A stretch of 64,000 nt of DNA. Source: JBBSBL01 sp038251325 (GTDB lineage: Bacteria; Actinomycetota; Thermoleophilia; Solirubrobacterales; Solirubrobacteraceae). Positions 25,746 through 34,042 of the stretch are shown in pieces; position 1 is the stretch's first letter; each line of letters opens with the position of its first letter. A model generated the notes under the pieces. The model had not been told where the DNA came from, did no database searches, and worked only from the letters and a program-made list of their open reading frames with translations. A program made the translations under genes and the position numbers. Location of the stretch: the NCBI GenBank assembly GCA_038251325.1, contig JBBSBL010000005.1:18327-82326 (forward strand), given 5' to 3'.

Positions 25746-26953
25746 GCCGCCGGCGCCTCCCCGGCGAGCAGCGTCATGACGTCGTCGACCTGCTGCCAGC
25801 CGTGGCGCAGGAGGAACTGCGAGTTGCGGCCGTAGCTCTTGGCGCCGAGGATGAAGAAGCCCGGCTCGGGGTTCACAAGCGTGTCCGGGCCGAGCGGCTC
25901 GACGGCAAGGCAGTCGCCGCCGCCGCCCGCCTCGGCCAGCAGCGCGGCCGAGAGCTTCATCGGCGCGGCGGTGGCGTAGCACTCGTGGATCTGGAGCTGG
26001 CGGTAGAGCGTGAAGTCGCCGACCCCGCCGTTGAGCGCGAGGATGCGGTCCACCTCGAGCTCCTCCGGCCCCCCGTTGCGCAGCGTGACGAGCGTCCGTC
26101 CGCCGTGGTCGGCGAGCGCCTCGGTCACGCGGCCGGTGCGCACGTCGACCGCGTCGCTGGCGCCGGCGGCGAGCTCGGCGGCGGCGCGGTTGAGCGCGGC
26201 CCGCTCGGCGAGCGGGTCCCGGGCGACGGCGCCGAAGTCGGCCTCCGCCCCGCGCAGCGCCCACACGACCCGGGTGCCGGCGGCGTCGCGGGCGAATGCG
26301 GCGAGATCCCGCGCGGCGGTCTGGGCCGAGTGGCCGGCGCCGGTGAGCAGGATCGTCTTGCCCGCCCACGCCTCCGGGTCGGCCGCGAGGTCGGGGATGG
26401 CGCGCCCGATGCGATCGTCGAGCTCCCGCTCCCCGAGCGCCGGGATCCCGCCGTCGCCCAGCGCGTTGGGGTTGCCGTAGGTGCCGGTCGCGTCGATCAC
26501 CGCGTCGGCTTCGGCGAGCTCCTCGCGCCCGTCGGCGTCGCGCAGCAGCAGCCGGAACGGATGGTCGCCGCGGCGCCCGGTGCCGATCTCGTCGCTCTTG
26601 AGCAGGCCGGCGCGGCTGATGGCCTCCACCCGGGTCCCGAGGCGCACGTGCGGCGCGATCGCCGGCAAGGTCGCGACCCGGTCGTAGAGCTCATCGGCCA
26701 GCTCGGCGCCGGTGGGCAGCGCCTCGCCGCCCGGCACCCGGCGGCCCGCCGCGTCGAGCGCCTCCGCCATCCGCTCGGACACGTTCATCGACCAGGGCGT
26801 GAAGGCCCGCACGTGGCCCCAGGCGCGGACGTGACCCGCCGCCGTCGGCGTCGCCTCGTAGACGGTGTGCTCCCAGCCGCGCTCGGCCGCCGCGACGGCG
26901 GCCTCGAGCCCAATCGGCCCGGCGCCGAGGATGGCGAGGCGGGGCGTGGTCAT
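25742..26953 (-). CDS. FAD/NAD(P)-dependent oxidoreductase (flavin monooxygenase-like)
   Basis: A 403-aa two-dinucleotide-fold protein. FAD-binding GAGPIGLEAA is at residues 10-19 and NAD(P)-binding GAGHSAQTAA is near the middle. AVIDATGTYGNPN resembles the ATG motif of flavin monooxygenases and thioredoxin-reductase-like enzymes. The conserved C-terminus PEPGFFILGAKSYGRNSQFLLRHG may bind substrate. ATG 26953 is preceded by GGGAGGAG at good spacing, and a TACGCT -10 box is at 27029-27024. It leads a two-gene operon with the radical SAM gene. Confidence 0.85.
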   Translation of the reverse strand: MTTPRLAILGAGPIGLEAAVAAAERGWEHTVYEATPTAAGHVRAWGHVRAFTPWSMNVSERMAEALDAAGRRVPGGEALPTGAELADELYDRVATLPAIAPHVRLGTRVEAISRAGLLKSDEIGTGRRGDHPFRLLLRDADGREELAEADAVIDATGTYGNPNALGDGGIPALGERELDDRIGRAIPDLAADPEAWAGKTILLTGAGHSAQTAARDLAAFARDAAGTRVVWALRGAEADFGAVARDPLAERAALNRAAAELAAGASDAVDVRTGRVTEALADHGGRTLVTLRNGGPEELEVDRILALNGGVGDFTLYRQLQIHECYATAAPMKLSAALLAEAGGGGDCLAVEPLGPDTLVNPEPGFFILGAKSYGRNSQFLLRHGWQQVDDVMTLLAGEAPAA

Positions 26954-27132
26954 GGGTGCGGCTCCTCCCGGTCGTCATGGATCCTGCTCGGCTTACGCGC
27001 CCGTCTCGCGGTCGGATGCGTCGAGCGTAGCCCCCCCGGCGTCCGAGCGAAATGATCCGGGCGCCCGGGCGCCGCGCAGCGCGGGTAGCATCGCCCGCGT
27101 CGAGACCGGGACCGGGGAGGGCCGCCCGTCAC
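26954..27132. promoter_or_regulatory. Divergent promoter region between the two radical SAM operons
   Basis: This 179-bp region holds TAGCAT at 27086-27091 (plus, 42 bp before ATG 27133, with GGGGAGGG as ribosome-binding site) and TACGCT at 27029-27024 (minus, about 70 bp before ATG 26953). Both operons have real leaders, unlike most genes here. I see no clear operator palindrome. Confidence 0.5.
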
Positions 27133-28815
27133 ATGCCAAAGCTCGCCGTCTGCGGCGGCGTCTACGCCAACCCCTACGCCCTCGCGGCGTGGGTGGGCGC
27201 CGCCCGCGGACGGGGTGCCGACCGCCTGGTGTGCCTCGGCGACCTGGGCGGCTTCGGCGCGGAGTGCGACGCCGTCTGGCCGCTGCTCGAGGCGCACGGC
27301 ATCGAGTGCCTCGCCGGCAACTACGACGTGGCGATCGGCCGCGGCGACCCCGACTGCGGCTGCGGCTACGCCGACGAGCGCGACAACCACTTCGCCCAAC
27401 TCATCTACGACCATACGCGCGCACACACGAGCGCGGAGTTCGCGGCGTGGATGCGCACACTCGTTCCCGAGCGCCGGGAGACGATCGGCGGCTGCGACGT
27501 CCATCTCGTCCATGGGTCCCCGCTGGCGATCAACGACTTCCTCTGGGAGTCGCTCGACGACGACGAGCTGCGGATGCGGCTCGCGCTCTCCGGCGCGGAC
27601 GTCCTGCTCTGCACCCACACGGGGATCCCCTGGCAGCGTGAGGTGGACGGGACGCTCGTGGTCAACGCCGGCGCGGTGGGGCGGCCGGCCAACGACGGGC
27701 GGAGCACGACGTGGTGGGCACTCGTCGACCTCGAGGACGGCGTCGCCCGCGCCGAGCTCGTCCCGCTCGCCTACGACTGGCGCGCCCAGGCGGCCTCGAT
27801 GCGCGCCGCCGGGCTGCCCGAGCCGTTCGTGGAGACGGTGGAGACCGGCTGGTGGACGACGTGCCTCGAGGTCGTGCCGGCGCCCGAGCGCGCCCGGGGC
27901 CGCTACCAGGTCTACCGCGAGGCGATCCCCAACGGCTTCGCCGCGGACGGCATCGGCTGGGCCGGCGCGCCGGCCGATGACGACGCCGAGCTCCCGGTCG
28001 TCCCGCTCTTCGGCAGCGTCGTCTTCCCGCCGCGCCTATGGGTCTACACGAACTTCCACTGCAACCTCGCGTGCGACTACTGCGCCGTGGCCTCCTCGCC
28101 GCGCGCCGATCCCCGCGCGCTCGGCCGCGAGCGCTTCGCCGCGCTCGTCGACGAGGCGGTGGCCGATGGCTTCACCGAGCTCTACGTCACCGGCGGCGAG
28201 CCCTTCGTCGAGCCGGAGATCGCGGCGATGCTCGCCTACGCGGCGGCGCGGATCGACACCGTCTGCCTCACCAACGCCATGCTGTTCGCCCGCGGCCGGC
28301 GCCGCCGCGCGCTCGAGTCGCTCGCGGGTCTCGACCGCCTGGCGCTCCAGAGCTCGCTCGACGGCGACCGCGCGGAGACCCACGACCGCCATCGCGGCGC
28401 GGGCTCGTGGGCGGCGGCCATGGAGGGCATCGCGCTGGCGCGCGGGCTCGGCCTCACCGTCCGTGTGGCGATGACCGAGACGGCGGAGAACCGCGACGAG
28501 GTCGAGCCGCTCCGCTCGCGCCTCGCCGGGCTCGGCATCGCCGGGGAGGCGTTCGCCGTCCGCCCGCTCGTCGCCCGCGGCGTCGCGGAGGACGGGATGG
28601 CCGTGAGCGACGCGATCATGGTCCCGGAGCTCACCGTCACCGCCGACGGCGTCCACTGGCACCCGGTCGGCGGCGACCTCGCCTCCTCGCCGGACCTGCT
28701 CGTCGCGCCGGGCGAGGTCCGGTTGGCCGAGGCCAAACGCCTGGTCGTCGAGCGCTTCCTGCGCCTGCGCCAGGCCGATGGCTCGCTGCCCCACGCCTAC
28801 CAATGCGCGGTGTGA
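27133..28815 (+). CDS. Fused metallophosphoesterase - radical SAM protein
   Basis: A 560-aa two-domain protein. Residues 1 to about 220 form a calcineurin-like phosphoesterase: CLGDLGGFG, LAGNYDVAIG (the GNxD variant), VHGSP and NAGAVGRPANDG. A linker precedes a radical SAM domain from about residue 300 with CNLACDYC (CxxxCxxC) and YVTGGEPFVEP. The domain order suggests phosphate removal plus radical chemistry on one substrate. ATG 27133 has a GGGGAGGG box upstream. It heads a four-gene coupled operon with a nucleoside phosphorylase and two glycosyltransferases. Confidence 0.88.
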   Translation: MPKLAVCGGVYANPYALAAWVGAARGRGADRLVCLGDLGGFGAECDAVWPLLEAHGIECLAGNYDVAIGRGDPDCGCGYADERDNHFAQLIYDHTRAHTSAEFAAWMRTLVPERRETIGGCDVHLVHGSPLAINDFLWESLDDDELRMRLALSGADVLLCTHTGIPWQREVDGTLVVNAGAVGRPANDGRSTTWWALVDLEDGVARAELVPLAYDWRAQAASMRAAGLPEPFVETVETGWWTTCLEVVPAPERARGRYQVYREAIPNGFAADGIGWAGAPADDDAELPVVPLFGSVVFPPRLWVYTNFHCNLACDYCAVASSPRADPRALGRERFAALVDEAVADGFTELYVTGGEPFVEPEIAAMLAYAAARIDTVCLTNAMLFARGRRRRALESLAGLDRLALQSSLDGDRAETHDRHRGAGSWAAAMEGIALARGLGLTVRVAMTETAENRDEVEPLRSRLAGLGIAGEAFAVRPLVARGVAEDGMAVSDAIMVPELTVTADGVHWHPVGGDLASSPDLLVAPGEVRLAEAKRLVVERFLRLRQADGSLPHAYQCAV

Positions 28816-29624
28816 GCGCGCGGCCGGTCGGGGTCATCACGGGGTCGGGGACCTACGCGCTACCCGACTTCGAGGACACCGAGGCGCGCGTGGTGACAAC
28901 GCCGTTCGGCGACGTGGAGCTCACCGCGGGGCGCTTCGCGGGGGCCGAGGTCGTGCATCTCTCCCGCCACGGCGAGGGCCACACGCGACTCTCGAACCAC
29001 GTGAGCTTCCAGGCCAACGCGTGGGCGCTGGCCGACGCCGGTGTGGGGGCGGTGGTCGCCTGCACCGCGTGCGGCGCCGTGGACCCAGAGCTCCCGCTCG
29101 GCTCGATCGTCGTCTTCGACGACCTCCACTTCCCGGTCAACCGCCTGCCCGACGGGTCGGTGTGCACGATGTTCGCGGCGCCCGGCGGGCCCGGTCGCGG
29201 GCACTGGATCCACGAGGCGCCGTTTTCCGCCGGTGTCCGGGCGGCGCTGCTCGCGGGCGGTGCGCACGCCGGGATCGCGGTGCGCGACGGCGGCACCTAC
29301 GGCCACGTCGACGGCCCGCGCTTCAACACCCGCAGCGAGATCGCCCAGCTCGCCGCGGCCGGGGTGACGGCGGTCTCCCAGACCGGCGGGCCCGAGACCG
29401 TGCTCTTCGGCGAGCTCGAGGTGCCGTTCGCGCTCGCCGGCTTCGCCACCGACTACGCCAACGGCGTGCGGCCGCAGGAGCCCACGCCGGTGGAGGAGCT
29501 CGTCCGGCTCATGGGGGAGAGCACCGCCGCGTTCGCCGCGCTGCTCGCCGCCGCGGTGCCGGCGCTCGCCGCCGACCCGCCGGCGGCGTCCGGGCTCGTC
29601 TACCGCTTCGACGACCCCTCGTGA
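28812..29624 (+). CDS. MTAP/PNP-family nucleoside phosphorylase
   Basis: A 270-aa class I nucleoside phosphorylase. It opens VGVITGSGTYALPDFE, then HLSRHGEGHTRLSNHVSFQANAWAL carries the MTAP-type phosphate/base-binding region. ACGAVDPELPLGSIVVFDD and TYGHVDGPRFNTRSEI are also characteristic. These enzymes release adenine or hypoxanthine from methylthioadenosine or other nucleosides. Next to two radical SAM proteins, the natural substrate may be a 5'-modified adenosine (inference). GTG 28812 gives a GTGA overlap; ATG 28803 is an in-frame alternative. Confidence 0.9.
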   Translation: MSARPVGVITGSGTYALPDFEDTEARVVTTPFGDVELTAGRFAGAEVVHLSRHGEGHTRLSNHVSFQANAWALADAGVGAVVACTACGAVDPELPLGSIVVFDDLHFPVNRLPDGSVCTMFAAPGGPGRGHWIHEAPFSAGVRAALLAGGAHAGIAVRDGGTYGHVDGPRFNTRSEIAQLAAAGVTAVSQTGGPETVLFGELEVPFALAGFATDYANGVRPQEPTPVEELVRLMGESTAAFAALLAAAVPALAADPPAASGLVYRFDDPS

Positions 29625-30292
29625 CCGACGCGCCTGCGGTGGCGGCGCTCGTCATGGCGCGGGCCCCGCGCCCAGGCCAGGCAAAGACCCGCCTGGAGCC
29701 CCTGCTCGGCCCCGACGGCTGCGCTCGGCTGCAGGCGGTCCTCATCGCCCGCGCGGCCCGGTGGGCGTCGGAGGTGGCGCCCGGCGCCGCCTTCCTCGCC
29801 GTCGACCCGCCCGACGGGATGGGCGAGGTCGAGGCGCTCGTGCCGCCCGGCGTCACAGTCATCGCGCAGGCGGGGCGGGACCTCGGCGCGCGGATGGCGG
29901 CGGCGGCTGCGCATGTCCACGCCGCGACGCCGGTGCCGACGCTCATCGTCGGCACCGACCTGCCCGCGCTCGCCCCGGCCCACGCCGCCGCCGCCCTGGC
30001 CGATCTGGCCGAGGGCTCCGACCTGGCGATCGGCCCGGCGCTCGACGGCGGCTACTACCTCCTGGCCCTGCCCGCGCCGCGCGCCGGTCTCTTCGCGCTC
30101 CCGCCCGACGCCTGGGGCACCGAGCAGGTGATGGCCCTGACCCTGGGCGCCGCGGGCGCGGCCGACCTCGAGGTGGGGCTGCTGCGGGCCGAGCGCGACC
30201 TCGACACGCCGGACGACGCCGCGGCGGCGCTCGCCGATCCGCTGACGCCGGCGGAGATCCGCGCGGCGCTGACGCCGGGTCCGCCGGTGTGA
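29621..30292 (+). CDS. TIGR04282/DUF2064-type glycosyltransferase
   Basis: A 223-aa GT-A-like nucleotidyl/glycosyl transferase. Signatures are MARAPRPGQAKTRL, the metal site VGTDLPALAP and GPALDGGYYLLAL. The family is named after arsenosugar biosynthesis clusters, but members also occur without arsenic genes. GTG 29621 overlaps the phosphorylase stop by GTGA, and its stop overlaps the next glycosyltransferase likewise, so the three enzymes are probably made in fixed ratio. Confidence 0.9.
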   Translation: MTDAPAVAALVMARAPRPGQAKTRLEPLLGPDGCARLQAVLIARAARWASEVAPGAAFLAVDPPDGMGEVEALVPPGVTVIAQAGRDLGARMAAAAAHVHAATPVPTLIVGTDLPALAPAHAAAALADLAEGSDLAIGPALDGGYYLLALPAPRAGLFALPPDAWGTEQVMALTLGAAGAADLEVGLLRAERDLDTPDDAAAALADPLTPAEIRAALTPGPPV

Positions 30293-31005
30293 CGGCCGCC
30301 GGCGATGACCTCGGCCTCACGCCGCTCGTCTCGATCGTGGTCCCGACCCTCGACGAGGCGCCCGGCCTGCCCGCGCTGCTCGAGCACCTCGCGCGGCTTC
30401 CGGGACGCTGGGAGGTGATCGTCGCCGACGGCGGCTCGCGCGACGGGACGGCGGCCCTCGCACGGTCGCATCGCTCCGCGCCGCTCGTGCTCGACGCCCC
30501 GCCCGGCCGCGCGGCGCAGATGAACGCCGGCGCAGCGGCGGCCGGCGGCGAGGTCCTCCTCTTCCTCCATGCCGACTCCCGCCTGCCGCCCATCGCGCAC
30601 GCCGAGCTCGGCGCCGCGCTGCGCGACCCGCTCGTCGCGGGCGGCAACTTCGCCCTGCGCTTCGACGGCGGCGACCGCTTCTCCCGCCTGCTCACGCGCT
30701 GGTACGCGGTGCAGCACCGCACCGGCGTCTACTACGGCGACTCGTCGCTCTGGCTGCGGCGCTCGGCGTTCGCCGCGCTCGGCGGCTACCGGCCGCTGCC
30801 GATCATGGAGGACTACGAGCTCGTGCGGCGCGTGGAGCGCTTCGGGCGCACGGCCTGCCTGCCCGGCCCGGCGACCACGTCCTCGCGTCGCTGGCGCGCC
30901 CGCGGCGTCGCGCGCACGGCGCTCGGCTGGACGGTCATCCGATGGCTGTGGCTCGCCGGCGCCCCGGCCGATCGGCTCGCGCGCCTCTACCGCGACGTCC
31001 GTTGA
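30289..31005 (+). CDS. TIGR04283-type GT2 glycosyltransferase
   Basis: A 238-aa family 2 glycosyltransferase. It begins VSIVVPTLDEAPGL, has the nucleotide site VIVADGGSRDGT and the DxD-like HADSRLP, and a late MEDYEL acceptor motif. It pairs with the TIGR04282-type protein in arsenosugar-type clusters. The last gene of the operon, it ends tail-to-tail with the broken FkbM gene, which overlaps it by 71 bp. Confidence 0.9.
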   Translation: MTAAGDDLGLTPLVSIVVPTLDEAPGLPALLEHLARLPGRWEVIVADGGSRDGTAALARSHRSAPLVLDAPPGRAAQMNAGAAAAGGEVLLFLHADSRLPPIAHAELGAALRDPLVAGGNFALRFDGGDRFSRLLTRWYAVQHRTGVYYGDSSLWLRRSAFAALGGYRPLPIMEDYELVRRVERFGRTACLPGPATTSSRRWRARGVARTALGWTVIRWLWLAGAPADRLARLYRDVR

Positions 31006-31938
31006 GCCCCGGCGGGTCGCGCCGGACGCCGACGACCGGCGGCATGCCCTCGCCCGGGTAGCCGCGGAAGCGCGGGTCCAGCGTCGCGTCGAAGCCGATG
31101 GCCTCGAGGTCCTCGATGCAGCGCGCGACGGAGTACGGCGCATGCACCTCCACCGAGATGACCCGGACGCGTCGCGCCCAGTCCGTCGCCTCGGTGAGGA
31201 GCGCGGCCTCCGCGCCCTCGACGTCGAGCTTGAGCAGGTCGATCGGTTGCCCCGGCCGGGCGTGCGCCGCGAGCAGGGCGTCGATCGAGTGACCGTGGGC
31301 ACCTCGGGCGTCGCGCCCTGCGCGTGCCCGTTGGCGCCCTGCGCGTGCCCGCTCGTCCCGTTCGTGCCATTTACGTGCCCGTTGGCGCCCTGCGCGATCC
31401 GGGAGCTCAACACGTCGATCCCCGGGTCGAACGCAACCTGGCCCTCGCGCGGCCACGCCGCGGCCTGGATGACCGTGCAGCGGTTCGCCCAGGGCCCCAC
31501 GTTGCGCCGGCACAGCCGCGCGTTGTCGGGCGCCATCTCGACGCCGACGACGCGCGCCTCCGGGTTGCGGTGGGCGAAGTCGGCCATCGTCAGCCCGATG
31601 TTCGCCCCGAGATCGAACACGAGCCGGATGTCGGACGGCATCAGCTTGCGCGGCGGCCGGTGGAGCGGATGCAACAGCGCGGAGGAGAGCGCCCAGGCGT
31701 CGACCGTGTCCTGGCGCAGCAGTACCGGCGCGCCGCCGAGCGGCCGAGCGCGGATCACGGTCTCGCGCCCGTTGCCCCCGGCGTGCGCGTCCCAGTGCCG
31801 CGCCCGCAGCCACGCCCGGAAGCTCCGGCGGTCGGCGGCGATCGCCGCGCCGTCCAGCGGCCAGTGAACGCGGGTCCGCATCCGGTGGTGCAGAGCGTCC
31901 CAGCGCCCGGATTCGGCAAGCCTGGAAAAGAGTGCCAT
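30935..31938 (-). pseudogene. FkbM-type methyltransferase broken by a frameshift
   Basis: The N-terminal part runs from ATG 31938 in one frame (VFDLGANIGLTMADFAHRNPEARVVGVE is the SAM-binding core). At about 31291-31296 the reading frame must shift by one base to continue as HSIDALLAAHARPGQPIDLLKLDVEGAEAALL, a typical FkbM second half. A single base appears to be missing after EVPTV. The break abuts a low-complexity Gly/Asn/His stretch (31313-31396). It may be a true pseudogene or an assembly error; no slippery sequence is evident. Confidence 0.7.
31313..31396. repeat. Imperfect 21-bp repeats inside the FkbM gene
   Basis: The 18-bp core GCGCCCTGCGCGTGCCCG occurs at 31313-31330 and 31334-31351, and partial copies continue to 31396. 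On the minus strand it encodes a GHAQGAN-like Gly/Asn/His-rich insert that FkbM relatives do not need. Confidence 0.7.
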
Positions 31939-31952
31939 CGCGCCCTATCAGA

Positions 31953-32210
31953 TCAGATTCTCGCGTTGCGTGACGCCGGCGGGTCCCAGATGTGACACCG
32001 TGCCGGCTTTTGTACGCACCGCCAATCGTGGTCAAGGGTGTGGTGTTTGATCAGGGTGCGGATCGCGCCGCCCGCGCTCGGGGTGCCGGGGTCGGCGGCG
32101 ACGATGTCGAGCTTGCCGTCGTGGTTGAGGTCGGCGGTGGCGACGCTGTTGCCGGTTGTTCCCCCATCGACGTCCGTGGTGAGCTCGACGGCGGCCGGAT
32201 GGGCCGCGCG
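31953..32210 (-). pseudogene. Remnant of an FG-GAP/VCBS repeat protein
   Basis: One minus-strand frame reads NSVATADLNHDGKLDIVAADPG, a clear VCBS/FG-GAP calcium-binding repeat motif. It has no start codon, follows an in-frame TGA at 32213-32211 and runs into a stop at 31955. Such repeats form secreted beta-propellers. Only about 85 codons survive, so this is the relic of a larger surface protein. Confidence 0.6.
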
Positions 32211-32464
32211 TCAGGATCGGCCGCGCCTCACCCCGGCCGCGCAACGGCGGCATCGAGGGAGGGGCACGGTTCGCACTTTCGGCGCGGAGAGCGGCTCCCG
32301 GGGGCGAAACCGATCTGAATCCCGACCAGCGGGATCAGGATCGATCTCGCCGGACGGGCACCGCTCTCGGCCGACCCGGCCGGACCTCACCCTTCCCCAG
32401 CCGCCGTTCGCCCGGAGCCCAGGCCCGCCCCGAGGGGAACGTCTCCCGGCGGGGCGTCGGCAGG
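32211..32464. other. Non-coding scar between the FG-GAP remnant and tRNA-Gln
   Basis: Apart from the inverted repeat at 32315-32338, I see no gene or promoter here. With the FG-GAP relic it makes a stretch of about 500 bp lacking an intact gene. Confidence 0.5.
32315..32338. repeat. Copy 1 of a dispersed GCGGGATCAG hairpin repeat
   Basis: CTGAATCCCG-ACCAG-CGGGATCAG forms a hairpin with one bulged A. Its right arm and the following GGAT match the hairpin at 60340-60362. It may be a REP-like element or terminator. Confidence 0.5.
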
Positions 32465-32535
32465 CTGGGGGGCAGGGAGTCGAACCCCGATAGCCGGCTC
32501 CAAAGGCCGGAGTCTTGCCATTAGACGACCCCCCA
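32465..32535 (-). tRNA. tRNA-Gln (anticodon UUG)
   Basis: A 71-nt cloverleaf. The acceptor TGGGGGG pairs with CCCCCCA, the D arm is GTCTAATGGCAAGAC, and the anticodon stem CCGGC/GCCGG closes the loop CTTTGGA with anticodon TTG. The T arm has GGGGTTCGACTCC. The discriminator base is G, and CCA is not encoded (CCT follows). U1-A72 is typical of tRNA-Gln. Confidence 0.93.
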
Positions 32536-32585
32536 GGGCCACGGCGATTCTAGGCCCGGCCGGGGCGCGTCCCGTCCCACCCGTC

Positions 32586-32591
32586 TACGAT
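32586..32591 (+). promoter_or_regulatory. -10 box of glmU
   Basis: TACGAT ends 6 nt before GTG 32598, so glmU is probably leaderless. Confidence 0.5.
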
Positions 32592-32597
32592 CCGCCC

Positions 32598-33992
32598 GTG
32601 GCCGCGCCGGTCGTCATCGTCCTCGCCGCGGGGCAGGGCACGCGCATGCGCTCGGCCACGCCGAAGGTGCTGCACGAGATCTGCGGGCGGCCGATGGCGC
32701 TGTGGCCGGTCGCCGCCGCGCTCGAGGCCGGCGCGCGCAAGGTCGTGCTCGTCGGCGGCCCCGACCGCGCGCTCGAGCCGATCCTCCCCGACGGCGTCGC
32801 GCTCGCCGTCCAGGCCGAGCCGCGCGGCACCGCCGACGCCGTGAAGGCCGCGGCCGACCAGATCGATCCCGCGGCGCCGGTCGTCGTGCTCGCCGGCGAC
32901 GTCCCCCTCGTCCACGCCGCCACCATCGCGAGCCTCGTCGCGGCGCACGAGGCGAGCGGCGCCGCGGCCACGATGCTGACCATGGAGCTCGACGACCCGG
33001 CCGGCTACGGGCGGGTGGTCCGGGCGCACGACGGCTCGGTCGAGGGCGTGGTCGAGACCAAGGACCCGGCCGACGCCACGCCGGAGGAGCTCGCCCTGCG
33101 TGAGGTGAACACGGGCATCTTCGCCTTCGCCGGCTCCGCCCTGCTGGACGCGCTCGGCAACATCCGCCCCGACAACGCCCAGGGCGAGTACTACCTCCCC
33201 GACGTCCTCCCGGTCCTCCGCGCCGCGGGCCACGCCGTCGCCGCGACCCCGACCGACGACGACGCCGTCACCCTCGGCGTCAACGACCGCGCCCAGCTCG
33301 CCGAGGTCCGGGCCCTGGCCCAGGCGCGCATCGCCGCGGCGCACCTCGCGGCCGGCGCCGGGATCGTCGACCCGGCGGCGACGGTGATCGACGCCGGCGT
33401 GGAGATCGGCGCCGACGCGGTCATCGAGCCCTTCACGGCGCTCCACGGCGCGACCCGCGTGGCGGCGGGCGCGCGGATCGGATCCTTCTCCACGCTGCGC
33501 GACTCACTCGTCGGGGAGGGCGCCGCGATCGTCCACTCCCACCTGGTCGAGGCCGAGGTCCACGCCGGGGCGAGCGTCGGCCCCTTCGCCTACCTGCGCC
33601 CCGGCACCGTGATCCGCGAGGACGCGAAGGTCGGAACCTTCGTCGAGGTGAAGAACTCCGACCTCGGCGCCGGCACGAAGGTCCCGCACCTCTCCTACCT
33701 CGGGGACGCCGACGTGGGCGCGGGGTCGAACCTCGGCGCCGGGACGATCACCGCGAACTTCGACGGCGCGCGCAAGCACCGCACGACGATCGGTGCCGGG
33801 GTGAAGGGCGGGGTGGACGTCTCGCTCGTCGCGCCGGTCGAGCTCGGCGACGGCGCGTGGACCGCGGCCGGCTCGGTCATCACCGAGGACGTCCCGCCGG
33901 GCGCGCTCGGCATCGCGCGCGAGCGGCAGGCGAACGTCGAGGGCTTCGCGGAGCGGCGCGCGCGCGAGGCCGAGGAGGCGGGCGGCGCGTGA
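32598..33992 (+). CDS. glmU: Bifunctional UDP-GlcNAc pyrophosphorylase / glucosamine-1-P acetyltransferase
   Basis: A 464-aa enzyme making UDP-GlcNAc for the cell wall. The N-terminal uridyltransferase domain has LAAGQGTRMRSATPKVLHEI and AGDVPLV. The C-terminal half is a left-handed beta-helix of hexapeptide repeats, with the acetyltransferase site around VGTFVEVKNS, LSYLGDADVG and NFDGARKHRT. Length is normal. It is followed directly by prs, as in many actinobacteria. Confidence 0.97.
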   Translation: MAAPVVIVLAAGQGTRMRSATPKVLHEICGRPMALWPVAAALEAGARKVVLVGGPDRALEPILPDGVALAVQAEPRGTADAVKAAADQIDPAAPVVVLAGDVPLVHAATIASLVAAHEASGAAATMLTMELDDPAGYGRVVRAHDGSVEGVVETKDPADATPEELALREVNTGIFAFAGSALLDALGNIRPDNAQGEYYLPDVLPVLRAAGHAVAATPTDDDAVTLGVNDRAQLAEVRALAQARIAAAHLAAGAGIVDPAATVIDAGVEIGADAVIEPFTALHGATRVAAGARIGSFSTLRDSLVGEGAAIVHSHLVEAEVHAGASVGPFAYLRPGTVIREDAKVGTFVEVKNSDLGAGTKVPHLSYLGDADVGAGSNLGAGTITANFDGARKHRTTIGAGVKGGVDVSLVAPVELGDGAWTAAGSVITEDVPPGALGIARERQANVEGFAERRAREAEEAGGA

Positions 33993-34026
33993 GCACGACC
34001 CGCTCGGAGCCGTCGCCCCCCCGGCG

Positions 34027-34032
34027 TAGACT
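34027..34032 (+). promoter_or_regulatory. -10 box before prs
   Basis: TAGACT ends 10 nt before ATG 34043. It supports an internal start for prs inside the glmU-prs operon. Confidence 0.45.
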
Positions 34033-34042
34033 CGCCGCGGCG

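Noticed and set aside
24363..31005. Calling the region an arsenosugar cluster outright
   Set aside because: Only the glycosyltransferase family names point to it; ArsM, ArsS and arsenic-resistance genes are missing.
31291..31296. FkbM break as a second recoding event
   Set aside because: The break is a frame change, not a UGA, and there is no slippery sequence or stimulatory structure.
32465..32535. tRNA as tRNA-Sec (selC)
   Set aside because: The anticodon is TTG and the acceptor/T arms are of normal length; a Sec tRNA would have UCA and a long variable arm.
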